A stretch of 64,000 bases of DNA from an uncultured Oscillospiraceae bacterium (GTDB taxonomy: Bacteria > Bacillota > Clostridia > Oscillospirales > Acutalibacteraceae). A model generated the notes under the pieces. That model did no database searches and had not been told where the DNA came from. It saw only the letters and a list, made by a program, of their open reading frames with translations. Of the stretch, positions 20,101 to 29,560 are shown in pieces. Numbering within the stretch: the stretch's first letter is position 1; every line of letters starts with the position of its first letter. The stretch spans positions 186,001-250,000 of the forward strand of contig URFL01000001.1 in the NCBI GenBank assembly GCA_900547105.1, read 5' to 3'. The position numbers and the translations under genes were made by a program.

Positions 20101-21804
20101 GGTGCCCCGCTAGTCGAGGTGGCATCGGATAAACTGTCGCTGAAAAAAGCGATCGATCTGGTGGTGCGTGACGATGTGTACACGCCGGAATCGTATGCCG
20201 CGTATCAGCAGGCATTGGCAGCAGCAACAGATGTTTACGAAGCGGCATACGCCACACAGCCGGAGGTGGACGCTGCGCTGGATGCGCTGAAAGCCGCACA
20301 ACAGCAGCTTGTGTTCCGCTATTTCGGTGAAACGCTGGCAACGGTGAAAGGCACCACATTAAACATTAGCGGCGGCGGGAAAATTTTCAGTCTGAACTGG
20401 ACAAAATTCAGCCAAACGCTGGATTTGTCCAAAGAGGATCTGAACAAAATCTATCTGTTTGCCACGGTGGATGTGACCCGTAATCCGGATAAAGTGGAAA
20501 ACAATATGTTTGGCAACGGCCGCGTTTTGCTGCGGTCACCCAATACCGGCTCCAGCGAGAACAATGTATGGATCAATACCAACACGCTGGTCAACCAGCT
20601 GGGACGCAATGTGCTGTATTTCCCGCTGACTGATATGACCAACAAAACAGGGGAGATGGATTGGTCCAAAGTGGAAACCTTCCGCCTGTATATCGACAGC
20701 GTGAACCGTGTCGATGGGGATCTGTCGCTGACCTTGAGCGATGTCCAGATCATCCGTACAAACGAGCCGGCTAAGGTGAGAGTGGCGTGTGTCGGTGACA
20801 GCATCACTGCCGGCGCGGGGGCTTCCAGCGTTAGCCAGAACTATGTCAGCCGCCTGCAAAAACAACTGGGGTCGCGCTATACGGTGCAAAACTTCGGTAA
20901 CTCCGGCAAAACCCTGATAAACGACAGCGCGGATGGCAACGATTATGTGAAATCCGATACCTATCAAAAGAGTCTGGAGTTCCAGCCGGATGTGGTCACT
21001 ATTATGCTGGGCACCAACGATTCCAAAGATCAAAACTGGAAATCGCCGTATAAAGAGCGGTACGAACAGGATCTGCGCGAGCTGGTCAACATATATCGCG
21101 CGCTGCCGTCTCATCCGGTGGTGATTCTGGCAACATCGCCGACGGCATACAGCCACAACTTTAACATCAACAACAGCAACATCGAAAGTGAGATTGCGCC
21201 GCTGCAACGCAAAGTGGCAGCGGAAATGGGATGCCCCCTGATCGATGCCAACACGGGCACCAAAGGGTTGGACGGCAGCGTCTATTTTGCAGATGGTATC
21301 CACCCCAGCGATACCGGTCACGCTTTGTTGGCGAATTTGTTTGAAGAGGGTATCCGCGCAGCGGGTGCTCGGTTGTACGGCTTTGCTGTGGACGGACAGC
21401 AGGCGGTGATCGACGATGCCGCCGGAACCGTTTCGCTCACGCTGCCGGCCGATACTGATCTGACTGCGTTGGTGCCGGAACTGACGCTGATGACCAGCGC
21501 GACGGCCACACCGTCCGGTGCCGCAGATTATACCCAACCGCTCACATTGACGATCACCGCGCCGGATCAATCCACCACGCGGGTGTACACCGTTACCATC
21601 ACGCGGGAGCAGCCGACGTACACGCCGGGTGATGTCAATGGCGATCAGCAGGTGGATGCCGTGGATGCGCTGATGACGCTGCAAGCAGCGGCGGATAAGA
21701 TCACGCTGACCAATACGCAGCATCTGGCAGCAGATATGGACAAAGACGGTAACATCACAGCTGTCGATGCACTGACCGTTTTGCGTCGCGCCACCGGTTG
21801 CTGA
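17128..21804 (+). CDS. Secreted multidomain dockerin protein: PL8 polysaccharide lyase plus SGNH esterase
   Basis: 1558 residues. A signal peptide (about 1-29, ending GVAAQ) precedes a polysaccharide lyase family 8 module (about 35-720). Its catalytic triad is visible as N206 (TGSGQN), H258 and Y267 (HCHGNLLYTNGYG), with the central-domain motif DGDEYNSVYASYDWRHVPGTT. Two CBM32/F5-8C modules follow (about 735-863 and 865-994), then a FIVAR-like helical domain (about 998-1062), a beta domain and an SGNH/GDSL hydrolase (about 1218-1425). The latter has S1225 in GDSI, N1297 in GTND, and D1389/H1392 in DGIHP. A cadherin-like beta domain and a type I dockerin with two calcium loops (about 1501-1558) end the chain. 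It likely cleaves and deacylates an acidic polysaccharide on the cell surface or in a cellulosome-like complex. The N-to-H spacing of 52 resembles xanthan lyase as I recall it, but the substrate is unknown. Confidence 0.88.
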   Translation: MYLFRKGLSLFIAMVMLVAMVPAMTIGVAAQDATEEEQMKSIRQKLTTYFLERDTFDDGATAGKCYSSRAGEYFAIQQTDGSWADVDYYCTETAANGKTWEPYLALDRMQAMAMAYADPNGTWYHDAAMLQGVENAFSYWASIRDANPEKDDYEGPWSVNWWENGNGVQLRFSRIGVVLKDVLSDKATGIILRKLDVNGSTGSGQNALWCTQNALYRALIAEDAAQFKKVVTENLSVNLRRGGLTDEAIQVDNTFHCHGNLLYTNGYGASLFRDMSFWIDTLAGTDFALPQSVIDLMAEYMLDGTRWMIRGDLLEIYLGYTACVKPGYVGRYVAPLERMIKNDPTHAAEYQKVLDNILGKRADSGVSGNNYMWTSALMSQMREDYGVNVRMIHKNMKPSEFRATWPDTDYGNLIFWTVSGANTVVVDGDEYNSVYASYDWRHVPGTTAPYAIASTYGLNSANDDCWGVSNGQQGATAYTFCMDDGSKTRTYGKVGYFFFDDEYVALGAGIRSEHAQPIHTTVNQTKSADASVNGTAVVMGTSDATYTASYAYNNQVGYIFPQPTEVHVSNENQKDKYPSLWSTGYSQFGEQLDPDQLPDPQNTFSLWLDHGTKPTSSSYSYIVLPAASEEEVAAYSRENPITMIANTDKVQAVRHEGLKQTQINFYAAGSLEYTPGKTVSVDGACSLIIDESGSETTITEAVSNTQSAQTVMVSLTESGTTTDTRFCSLSEPYAGKSITLPVGGSSLVQSSPTTGGHSTARLFDQDEETYFESTASPAWISYDMQKELYIGDMEIRWGDQYAKAYQLQYSEDGVHWTTTYTQENGQGGVETVPYNTIGRYWRLLCTQSSGEAYQIKEISFKTSSNMALDRPVKVSYTYSDAMPASYIVDGDASTRWAGERSRDDNWVVVDLGVETRLDAVRVLWEAAYSSKYTINWSDDGENWKGITGVDGQKGWVQTALPAGTSGRYLRILSEKAALRQYGMSIYELEVYGAPLVEVASDKLSLKKAIDLVVRDDVYTPESYAAYQQALAAATDVYEAAYATQPEVDAALDALKAAQQQLVFRYFGETLATVKGTTLNISGGGKIFSLNWTKFSQTLDLSKEDLNKIYLFATVDVTRNPDKVENNMFGNGRVLLRSPNTGSSENNVWINTNTLVNQLGRNVLYFPLTDMTNKTGEMDWSKVETFRLYIDSVNRVDGDLSLTLSDVQIIRTNEPAKVRVACVGDSITAGAGASSVSQNYVSRLQKQLGSRYTVQNFGNSGKTLINDSADGNDYVKSDTYQKSLEFQPDVVTIMLGTNDSKDQNWKSPYKERYEQDLRELVNIYRALPSHPVVILATSPTAYSHNFNINNSNIESEIAPLQRKVAAEMGCPLIDANTGTKGLDGSVYFADGIHPSDTGHALLANLFEEGIRAAGARLYGFAVDGQQAVIDDAAGTVSLTLPADTDLTALVPELTLMTSATATPSGAADYTQPLTLTITAPDQSTTRVYTVTITREQPTYTPGDVNGDQQVDAVDALMTLQAAADKITLTNTQHLAADMDKDGNITAVDALTVLRRATGC

Positions 21805-21856
21805 TACCGTTATCTTTTTTAAAAAGCATTTTCCTTTTTCTCTTTTTCCTATGCTG

Positions 21857-21893
21857 GCAGAGCCCCGGTGCACTGTGGTGTACCGGGGCTCTG
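21857..21893 (+). terminator. 3' palindromic hairpin after the first dockerin enzyme
   Basis: GCAGAGCCCCGGT pairs with ACCGGGGCTCTGC, preceded by a pyrimidine-rich run and lacking a following T-run. Its counterpart after the second paralog is at 28125-28166. It may end or stabilise the mRNA. Confidence 0.65.
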
Positions 21894-21907
21894 CTGTATC
21901 AGTTAAG

Positions 21908-21972
21908 AGAGCAAAGCTTACATATTTTATCGCAAACAAAGCATACAAATTCAAGCTAAAAGGTGTTATGAT
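21908..21972 (+). promoter_or_regulatory. Shared promoter-proximal element, copy 2, with extended -10
   Basis: Counterpart of 17016-17080: the 40-base element (21908-21947), 19 intervening bases, then TGTTATGAT with -10 TATGAT at 21967-21972. The -35 position is TACAAA, again poor. Conservation stops between element and -10, so the element itself seems to be selected. Confidence 0.6.
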
Positions 21973-22018
21973 TTTGTACAGATGGTAAAGCAGACTACTG
22001 TTGCATAAGGAGGATGTT

Positions 22019-25000
22019 ATGAAACGGTATATTCGAAAGGGCTTGGCGGTTTTGGGTATGGTCGCCATGCTGATGACCATGCTGCCGACCGGCATTTTGC
22101 TGGCATCGGCGGAGAACACCGCTGATTTTGATCTTCCGGAGGGATACACCCTGTCGGCGATCGAAACGGTGGATGATCTGAAAGCCGTTCACACAGGCAA
22201 AGAAGCGTCCAAGGTGTATTATTATCTGACCGGGAACATTTCCATTGACGAAGCAGAATGGAAGCCTCTCGGCACCAACGAAAACACCGACGCGTTTTGG
22301 GATATTCTGGATGGCAACGGCTATGCTATCCGCTTTTCCGGCGCGGACGGACAGGGCGTGAAAGCCACCGGAACGTGGAACGCCAGCTTGCTGTTTGCCA
22401 TGAACGGCGATGCACTGGTAAAAAATCTGACTGTTGAGGGCAGCATCACCTCTTCCGCCCAAAGCACCGGTGCCATCGTGGGGCAAATGGTGAACGGCAC
22501 CATAGATCGTTGTGTGAACCGTGCATCGGTGACAGCAACGAACAAAGAAGGCGTCGGCGGTCTGGCCGGTCGTGTAAAGCATGGCGTTATCGTGAACTGC
22601 ATGAACTACGGCACCATTACCGGCGGAGGATTCACTGGCGGCTTGGTCGGTAAAGTGTCGTATTCCGAAAAAGGTGTGAACGCCGTCAGTATCGCGAACA
22701 GCGCCAACTTCGGTGCGGTCAACGGGAAAGACAAGGTGGGCGGTATCGTCGGTCTGGCCACGGCCGATCTGACCTATACGATCGAAAACTGCTATAATGC
22801 GGGAACCGTTTCCGGCAGCACTCTGCTGACCCAAGGGGCGATCGTGTGCAGTGCCTGGCCGGGCGCGGTGAAAACCGTACACTGCTACGCACTGGAAGAC
22901 AGCTGTACCAAATTTTTGAACACCACTGTTAAAATGAGCGTCGGCGATATGCAGTCGCAGGCATTTGCCGATACGCTCAACGCCAATGTGGAGGCAGGCA
23001 TTATGTTTGCGGATGATGTGAACCAAACAGAAAAAGCGGTGCCGGCGGTGAATTGGCAATATACCGAAAACGAGTATCCCACCATCCCGATGGTGAAACC
23101 CGTTGTTCCTCAAAAGGACTTAACGCCGGAGGAACAGATGGATTTGATCCGGCAGCGGATCACCCAGTATTTCCTGCGCAACGACGCTGTTCACAGCAGC
23201 GGTGCGCACAACGGCATTTGCTACGTTTCTGAAGCGGGCGAATATCTGGACACGCAAAACGAGGATGGCAGCTGGTCGGATGTGGATTATTACTGCACTC
23301 TGTCGGCAGCCAACGGCGCCGCGTGGGAGCCGTATCTGGCGCTGGACCGTATGCTGGCCATGTCCTACGCTTGGGCCAAAGAAGACGGCGAATATTACCA
23401 CAGCCAAAAGATGGCTGATGGGGTGAACAAAGCCTTTGATTATTGGGCCAGCATCAAAGATGCGAACCCCAACGACCCCAACTGGGTTGGTCCCTGGTCC
23501 ACCAACTGGTGGGAAAACAGCAATGGCGTACCCCGCCGGTTCGGTCCCATCGGTGTGGTGATGAAAGAGGGATTGTCCAAAGAATCGATGGCTCTTATCC
23601 TGCGCCGGGTAAACAAAGATGGTTCCGCCGATTCCGGACAAAACGCTTTGTGGAACACACAAAATGCTCTTTACTGGTCTTTGGCGGCCGGAGATGCAGC
23701 GCAGCTTAAAAAAGTGGTCGAAAAAAATCTGGCCGTCAATCTGCGGGTCGGCGGGCTGACCGACGAAGCCATTCAGGTAGATAACACCTTCCATTGCCAC
23801 GGATATCAGTTGTATACCAACGGCTACGGCAAATCGCTGTTTTCCGATATGTCGCTGTGGATCGATCTGCTGGCCGGTACCGACTATGCCATGCCGCAGT
23901 CGGTGCTCGATTTGATGGCTGATTATATGTTGGGCGGCACCCGCTGGATGATGCGCGGCAATCTGCTGGAAATGGCGGATGGCTATAAAGGCGGCAGCGC
24001 CAGCGGATATATCGAGCCGTTGCAGCGGATGGTCAAAAACGACCCGAAACATGCCGCCGAATACCAAAAGGTGCTGGACAGCATTACCGGTGCCAGCAGC
24101 ACCTACAACGGTGCCAACGGCAGCAATTATATGTGGACCTCGGCGCTGATGTCGCATATGCGGGAAGGCTACGGCGTCAACGTTCGCATGAACAGCAAAG
24201 GAATGAAATCAACCGAATGGCGCGCGACCTGGCCCAAGACGGACTTTGGTAACTTGATTTTCTGGACAGCCGATGCTACCGCCAGCGTGATGATCGACGG
24301 CGATGAGTACAACAGTGTGTACAATACCTATGATTGGCGGCATGTGCCGGGCGTTACCGCTCCCTTTGTGCTGGCCACCCACTATGGATTCGACAACGAT
24401 TCCAACGATTGCTGGGGTGTAACCAACGGCACCTACGGCGCCACGGCGTACACCTTCAACAAACACGACGGCACCAACAAACGCACATGGGGCAAGATTG
24501 GTTATTTCTTCTTTGACAATGAGTATGTTGCACTGGGAGCCGGTATCGGAGCAAACCACGCCGCCTCCATCCATACGACCCTCAACCAGGCCAAGGCGGC
24601 GGATGTGTCGGTCAACGGTGAAGCCGTGGCCGATGGTACCGATGACAAGACCGTTCAGGCGAACTATGTGTACAACAACAAAATCGGTTATGTGTTCCCG
24701 CAGTCGACCGAGGTGCACCTTTCCAACCTGAATCATACCGCAAAAAAATATCCTACCGTGCGGGGCAATGGCTACGGCAATTTGGACGAAGATCGGTTTG
24801 GTGAAACCGATGTCAACACCTTCTCGTTGTGGCTGAATCACGGCGTGGCGCCGTCTAACGATACTTACGCTTATATCGTGGTGCCGAACACCACCGAGCA
24901 ACAACTCGCGTCTTACAGTGCCAACAGCCAGATCGTTATCGTAGCCAACACCGACAAGGTACAGGCGGTGCGCCACGACGGACTGAAATTGACCCAAATC

Positions 25001-28000
25001 AACTTTTATGAGGCCGGCACGCTGGAATACGCGGACGGCAAAACGGTATCGGTGGATGGTCCTTGCTCGCTGATTATCGACGAATCCGGCAGCGAGCCGA
25101 TGATTTCGCAAGCCGTGTCCAACACCAAGCCTAACACGCTGGTGAATGTGGTGCTGACCACGGATAACACCAATTTGGTGACCGAATTTTGCTCGCTTTC
25201 GGAACCGTATGCGGGCAAAAGCATCACCCAGTCGGTGGGCGGCAGCTCGCTGATGCAGTCCAGCACGACCGTTCCGGAACATAATGCAGCCAAAGTGTTC
25301 GATAAAAATTTGGAGACCTATTGGGAAAGTGGAGAGCAACCCTCGTGGATCCAGTATGATATGCGTGAGGATTTGTATGTGAACAATCTCACGGTTTACT
25401 GGGGCGAGAATTATGCAACGAAATACGAGCTGCAATATTCCGAAGACGGTGTCAGCTGGCAAACCGCCTATACCCAGGAGAACGGCACAGGCGGCACCGA
25501 AACGATCCCCTTTAATGTAATCAGCCGGTACTGGCGCCTTTGGTTCACCGAAAGCTCCGGCGATGTATACCAGATCAGGGAGATCAACTTCCAAACCAGT
25601 CACAATTTGGCGACCAACAAACCGATGACAGCCAGCGCCGAAACCAAACCGGCAAGCTATGCGGTGGATGGTGATATGTCTACCCGTTGGGTGGCGGAAC
25701 GCGGTAAGCAGGACAGCTGGATCGTGGCTGACTTGGGTATGAACACCCGTATCGACGGCGTGCGCATCCTGTGGGAGGCGTCCTATGCGACCCAATATAA
25801 CATTGATGTGTCAGATGACGGCGAAACATGGAAAACGGTAGCACCTGTCCAATATAAGGACGAAACCGGCGATAAGATCATAACGGTGCAAACCGCTTTG
25901 CCTCAAGGCACGACCGGTCGCTATCTGCGTGTACAAGGCAAAGAGTTGGCGCTCAAGCAGTATGGGCTTTCCATTTGGGAGCTGGAGATTTACGGCAGTA
26001 TGCAAATCGACAGCGATAATGCGGCTTTGAACAAACCGGTGACCGACAAAGCCGGCAACACCGTTTCGCAGGTAACGGACGGCAAAACCGATACGCTGTG
26101 GACTTCCGACCAATCCGAAGAGTCGCTTACGGTGGATTTGGGTGAGCCCCACCAGATCGACCGTGTTGAGGTGGTGTGGGGTGAACCTTACGCAACGGCG
26201 TACACTTGGCAGCTGTCTGCCGATGGACAAACATGGAGCGATGCCGCCACCGTCACACAGGGAACCGGCAAAACCGAATCTGCCGACCTGTCGCTTAATG
26301 CGCGATATGTGCGGCTGGTTATGCATCATAGCTCCGGTGATGGATATGCTGTGGCGGAATGGAACGTCTACGGTTCGGCAATATCTCAAATGAATCCCGA
26401 TAAAACCGCTTTGAAACAGGCGATCGATACTCGTGTACGCGACGATGTGTATACACAGGAGAGCTACACGGCGTATCAAAACGCTTTGGCGATAGCCACC
26501 AATGTATACGCTTCGACCAAAGCGACCAAAGCCATGGTGGACGAGGCAGTGTGCAACCTGCTCGACGCCATTGACCGGTTGGAGTTCCGCCATTTCGGCA
26601 CGGTTTTGGCAACCATTGCGGATCAGACCGCTACCAAAACAAAGCAGACGGACATATTGAGCTTGAACTGGACAAACCTCAGCCAGCAGCTGGATCTGTC
26701 CAAGGAGGATTTGAGCAAGGTTTACCTGTTTGCCACGCTGGACATTACGCGCGATCCCAACGAGGAAGTCAGCGGTCTGTTGAATAACGGTCAGATCCGC
26801 TTGAGAGCGACTGATGAAAACGGCAAGGAGCGCAGCGTATATGTGAATACGCGGACGCTGGATCTGCATTTGGGCAGCAATGTGTTGTATTTCCCGTTGT
26901 CGGATATGGTGGTAGCCAACGCGGATAACGGTATGGACTGGTCAACGGTTAACCGGTTCCGTATGTACATCGACAGTGTGAACAAGTTTGATGGTGCCAT
27001 GACCATGGCACTGAATGATGCCAAGATCATTCGTACCACCGAGCCGACCAAGGTAAAGGTGGCGTGCGTGGGCGACAGCATTACCTATGGTGTGGGGGCT
27101 TCCAGTTCCTCTCAAAATTATGTCAGCCAGCTGCAAAAACGACTGGGTTCGCACTACACGGTGCAGAATTTCGGCAACTCCGGCAAAACGCTGATCAGCG
27201 GCAGCGCGGATGGCAACGATTATGTGAAGACCGATACCTATAAAAACAGCCTAGCGTTCGAGCCGGATGTGGTCACCATCATGCTGGGCACCAACGATTC
27301 CAAGGATCAAAACTGGAAATCACCGTATAAAGAAAAATACGAGCAGGATCTGCGGGATCTGATCAATGCGTATCGTGCCTTGCCGTCCCATCCGGTAGTG
27401 ATTCTGGCAACGTCGCCGACGGCGTACAACCGCAACTGGAGTATCAACGATGAGGTTATCACCGGAGAGATCGCTCCGCTGCAGCGTAAAGTAGCGGCAG
27501 AGATGGGATGCACGCTGATCGATGCGAACAGCGGAACCCGTGGCTTGGACGGCAGCGTCTACTTTGCGGATGGTATCCACCCCAGCGATACCGGACACGC
27601 CTTGCTGGCGGAGCTGTTTGAGAAAGGTGTCCGCGAAGCGGGGGCACGCTTGTACGGCTTTGCCGTGAACGGACAGCAGGCAGTGATTGATGATGCGACG
27701 GGAAGCGTTGCTCTCACGCTGCCGTATGACACTGATCTGAGCCAGCTGAAGCCGGAAATGACGCTGATGACCAGCGCGACGGTTGCCCCGCTTGATGTTA
27801 CCGACTATACCAAGCCGGTCACGCTGACCGTCACCGCGCCGGATCAATCCACCACGCGGGTATATACGGTTACGATCACGCGCGAGCAGCCGGTATACAC
27901 GCTCGGTGATGTTAACGCTGACCAACAGGTGACCATCATCGACGCGTTGATGACGCTGCAAGCGGCAGCCGGAAAAATCGCATTGACCAATACGCAAAAC

Positions 28001-28081
28001 CTGGCAGCGGATATGAACAAAGACGGAAAGATCACCGCCGCCGATGCGCTCGTTATTCTGCGGCTCGCTACCGGTTGCTGA
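22019..28081 (+). CDS. Secreted multidomain dockerin protein: GLUG repeats, PL8 lyase and SGNH esterase
   Basis: 2020 residues, a paralog of the preceding gene with two insertions. A signal peptide (about 1-31) is followed by an extra N-terminal region of about 340 residues. This contains GLUG-type beta-helix repeats (GGLAGRVK, GGLVGKVS and GGIVGLA with NCMNYG and NCYNAG, about 150-265). The PL8 module spans about 370-1055 with catalytic N542, H594 and Y603. Three CBM32 modules follow (about 1068-1196, 1197-1325, 1333-1457); the third is absent from the paralog. Then come a FIVAR-like domain (about 1461-1525), a beta domain, an SGNH hydrolase (S1687, N1759, D1851, H1854), a cadherin-like domain and a type I dockerin (about 1963-2020). 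The ATG at 22019 follows AAGGAGG. Role as for the paralog; the GLUG region may add surface or substrate contact. Confidence 0.88.
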   Translation: MKRYIRKGLAVLGMVAMLMTMLPTGILLASAENTADFDLPEGYTLSAIETVDDLKAVHTGKEASKVYYYLTGNISIDEAEWKPLGTNENTDAFWDILDGNGYAIRFSGADGQGVKATGTWNASLLFAMNGDALVKNLTVEGSITSSAQSTGAIVGQMVNGTIDRCVNRASVTATNKEGVGGLAGRVKHGVIVNCMNYGTITGGGFTGGLVGKVSYSEKGVNAVSIANSANFGAVNGKDKVGGIVGLATADLTYTIENCYNAGTVSGSTLLTQGAIVCSAWPGAVKTVHCYALEDSCTKFLNTTVKMSVGDMQSQAFADTLNANVEAGIMFADDVNQTEKAVPAVNWQYTENEYPTIPMVKPVVPQKDLTPEEQMDLIRQRITQYFLRNDAVHSSGAHNGICYVSEAGEYLDTQNEDGSWSDVDYYCTLSAANGAAWEPYLALDRMLAMSYAWAKEDGEYYHSQKMADGVNKAFDYWASIKDANPNDPNWVGPWSTNWWENSNGVPRRFGPIGVVMKEGLSKESMALILRRVNKDGSADSGQNALWNTQNALYWSLAAGDAAQLKKVVEKNLAVNLRVGGLTDEAIQVDNTFHCHGYQLYTNGYGKSLFSDMSLWIDLLAGTDYAMPQSVLDLMADYMLGGTRWMMRGNLLEMADGYKGGSASGYIEPLQRMVKNDPKHAAEYQKVLDSITGASSTYNGANGSNYMWTSALMSHMREGYGVNVRMNSKGMKSTEWRATWPKTDFGNLIFWTADATASVMIDGDEYNSVYNTYDWRHVPGVTAPFVLATHYGFDNDSNDCWGVTNGTYGATAYTFNKHDGTNKRTWGKIGYFFFDNEYVALGAGIGANHAASIHTTLNQAKAADVSVNGEAVADGTDDKTVQANYVYNNKIGYVFPQSTEVHLSNLNHTAKKYPTVRGNGYGNLDEDRFGETDVNTFSLWLNHGVAPSNDTYAYIVVPNTTEQQLASYSANSQIVIVANTDKVQAVRHDGLKLTQINFYEAGTLEYADGKTVSVDGPCSLIIDESGSEPMISQAVSNTKPNTLVNVVLTTDNTNLVTEFCSLSEPYAGKSITQSVGGSSLMQSSTTVPEHNAAKVFDKNLETYWESGEQPSWIQYDMREDLYVNNLTVYWGENYATKYELQYSEDGVSWQTAYTQENGTGGTETIPFNVISRYWRLWFTESSGDVYQIREINFQTSHNLATNKPMTASAETKPASYAVDGDMSTRWVAERGKQDSWIVADLGMNTRIDGVRILWEASYATQYNIDVSDDGETWKTVAPVQYKDETGDKIITVQTALPQGTTGRYLRVQGKELALKQYGLSIWELEIYGSMQIDSDNAALNKPVTDKAGNTVSQVTDGKTDTLWTSDQSEESLTVDLGEPHQIDRVEVVWGEPYATAYTWQLSADGQTWSDAATVTQGTGKTESADLSLNARYVRLVMHHSSGDGYAVAEWNVYGSAISQMNPDKTALKQAIDTRVRDDVYTQESYTAYQNALAIATNVYASTKATKAMVDEAVCNLLDAIDRLEFRHFGTVLATIADQTATKTKQTDILSLNWTNLSQQLDLSKEDLSKVYLFATLDITRDPNEEVSGLLNNGQIRLRATDENGKERSVYVNTRTLDLHLGSNVLYFPLSDMVVANADNGMDWSTVNRFRMYIDSVNKFDGAMTMALNDAKIIRTTEPTKVKVACVGDSITYGVGASSSSQNYVSQLQKRLGSHYTVQNFGNSGKTLISGSADGNDYVKTDTYKNSLAFEPDVVTIMLGTNDSKDQNWKSPYKEKYEQDLRDLINAYRALPSHPVVILATSPTAYNRNWSINDEVITGEIAPLQRKVAAEMGCTLIDANSGTRGLDGSVYFADGIHPSDTGHALLAELFEKGVREAGARLYGFAVNGQQAVIDDATGSVALTLPYDTDLSQLKPEMTLMTSATVAPLDVTDYTKPVTLTVTAPDQSTTRVYTVTITREQPVYTLGDVNADQQVTIIDALMTLQAAAGKIALTNTQNLAADMNKDGKITAADALVILRLATGC

Positions 28082-28124
28082 CCGATTTCAAAACGCTTTC
28101 TTCTTTTTCTCTTTTTTCCTATAG

Positions 28125-28166
28125 TCACAGAGCCCCGTTACACCATGGTGTAACGGGGCTCTGTGA
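28125..28166. terminator. Perfect 42-base palindrome after the second dockerin enzyme
   Basis: A 21-bp perfect inverted repeat centred on CATG, beginning TCACAGAGCCCCG, is preceded by the same pyrimidine-rich run (TTTTTCTC...TTCCTAT) as the hairpin at 21857. It lies between convergent stops and probably ends transcription from both sides. Confidence 0.72.
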
Positions 28167-28189
28167 CATCCGGATGATAAATTGGGAGT

Positions 28190-29560
28190 TTATGAAAATT
28201 CGCGCGTCAGGCTGCGCAGCCATTTGTCGCCGCGCATACGGATCAGACAAGCGGTGGTTTTGCAGGGTTCATCCATTTTCATACCGATCAAAACCAGTGG
28301 CACCGGCGCGTGCAACACATGAGCCAGCACGAATGCCAGGGGAGTAGCGATCAGCCATAAGCACACCATTTCCGACGCCAAACAAAAGGTGGTGTCGCCC
28401 GCTCCGCGCAATACACCGACGATCAGTACCGAGGAGGACGACACGAAAATCGTGACAAACGCGATCACGACCATGAGCTGGCGAGCCAGCTCTTTGGTGA
28501 CCTCGGGAATATGATAAAAGTTGATAAACGGATCTTTCAGCAGCAAAATCAGTCCGCACGCCAGCACACCGATCAAAAAGCTCAAGTATTTGAAGGTGTG
28601 TGCCTGTTTCTTTGCCAGCTCCTGTTTCCCTTCGCCAATGGTCATGCCCACCATCACGGCCGCGGCGTTGGCGATGCCAAAGATAAACACCGTGGACAGC
28701 TGCTGTACAATACCGGCGATGGAGTTGGCAGCTACCGGATCGCCGGCGGCATAACGAATGTGTCCCAAAATGGCAGCCTGCACCGTGATTCCGAGCGACC
28801 ACGCCAGTTCGTTGATGACCACCGGTGTGCCGCAGCGCAGCAGATCGCTTGCCAGCGTTTTGTGGAAATGCAGCAAATCGCGCAACCGGAATTGCAGCCG
28901 CTTGTCGATGAAAAACAGATAGACGATGGTGATGACAAATTCCAGCAGCCGCGCACACAGGGTGGCGATGGCAGCGCCCCGGATCCCGAGTGCCGGTGCG
29001 CCGAGGTTACCGAAAATCAGCACCCAGTTCAAAAACACATTGGTAAACAGCGAGGCCAGATTGACGATCACCGAGATGCGCACCACCTCAATACCGCGCA
29101 GAGTGCAGATGATGGTGTTGCTGATACCAAAGGTATAATAAGCAAAGCCGATGATGCGCAAATAATCCACCCCTTTGGCGATCACCGGTGCATCGTTGGA
29201 AAACAACCCCATAATCGTTTCCGGAAACAGCAGCACCACCGTACCCATCAAAAACGATACGATTGCCGCCGCTTTGATCGCCAGCGAGAAAATAGCGCGG
29301 ATCGCTTTGGTATCGCCTTTGCCCCAATATTGCGCCGTTAGCACCGAGGCGGCTCCGGCCAGCCCAAAGGTGGTGATGGTCAAAATAAAAAATGGTTGGT
29401 TGGCCAGTGACGAAGCGGACAACAGCACACCGGTGTCATCGGCACGCCCCAACATCACCGTATCCATCATGCTGGTGATCAGCGTGATGAGATTTTGCAG
29501 CGCAATCGGAATAGCGATGGTTAAAATGCGACGATAAAACCGACGCTCACGGATCAACAT
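28190..29560 (-). CDS. MATE-family efflux transporter
   Basis: 456 residues with about 12 membrane segments in two homologous halves. The first helix region (LTIAIPIALQNLITLITSMMDTVMLGR), FGLAGAASVLTAQYWGKGD and the second-half repeat VVINELAWSLGITVQAAILG with VMVGMTIGEGKQELAKK match MATE proteins, which export cationic drugs or metabolites using sodium or proton gradients. Substrate unknown. A GGAAAGGA ribosome site precedes the ATG. A single-gene unit convergent with the dockerin enzyme. Confidence 0.9.
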   Translation of the reverse strand: MLIRERRFYRRILTIAIPIALQNLITLITSMMDTVMLGRADDTGVLLSASSLANQPFFILTITTFGLAGAASVLTAQYWGKGDTKAIRAIFSLAIKAAAIVSFLMGTVVLLFPETIMGLFSNDAPVIAKGVDYLRIIGFAYYTFGISNTIICTLRGIEVVRISVIVNLASLFTNVFLNWVLIFGNLGAPALGIRGAAIATLCARLLEFVITIVYLFFIDKRLQFRLRDLLHFHKTLASDLLRCGTPVVINELAWSLGITVQAAILGHIRYAAGDPVAANSIAGIVQQLSTVFIFGIANAAAVMVGMTIGEGKQELAKKQAHTFKYLSFLIGVLACGLILLLKDPFINFYHIPEVTKELARQLMVVIAFVTIFVSSSSVLIVGVLRGAGDTTFCLASEMVCLWLIATPLAFVLAHVLHAPVPLVLIGMKMDEPCKTTACLIRMRGDKWLRSLTREFS

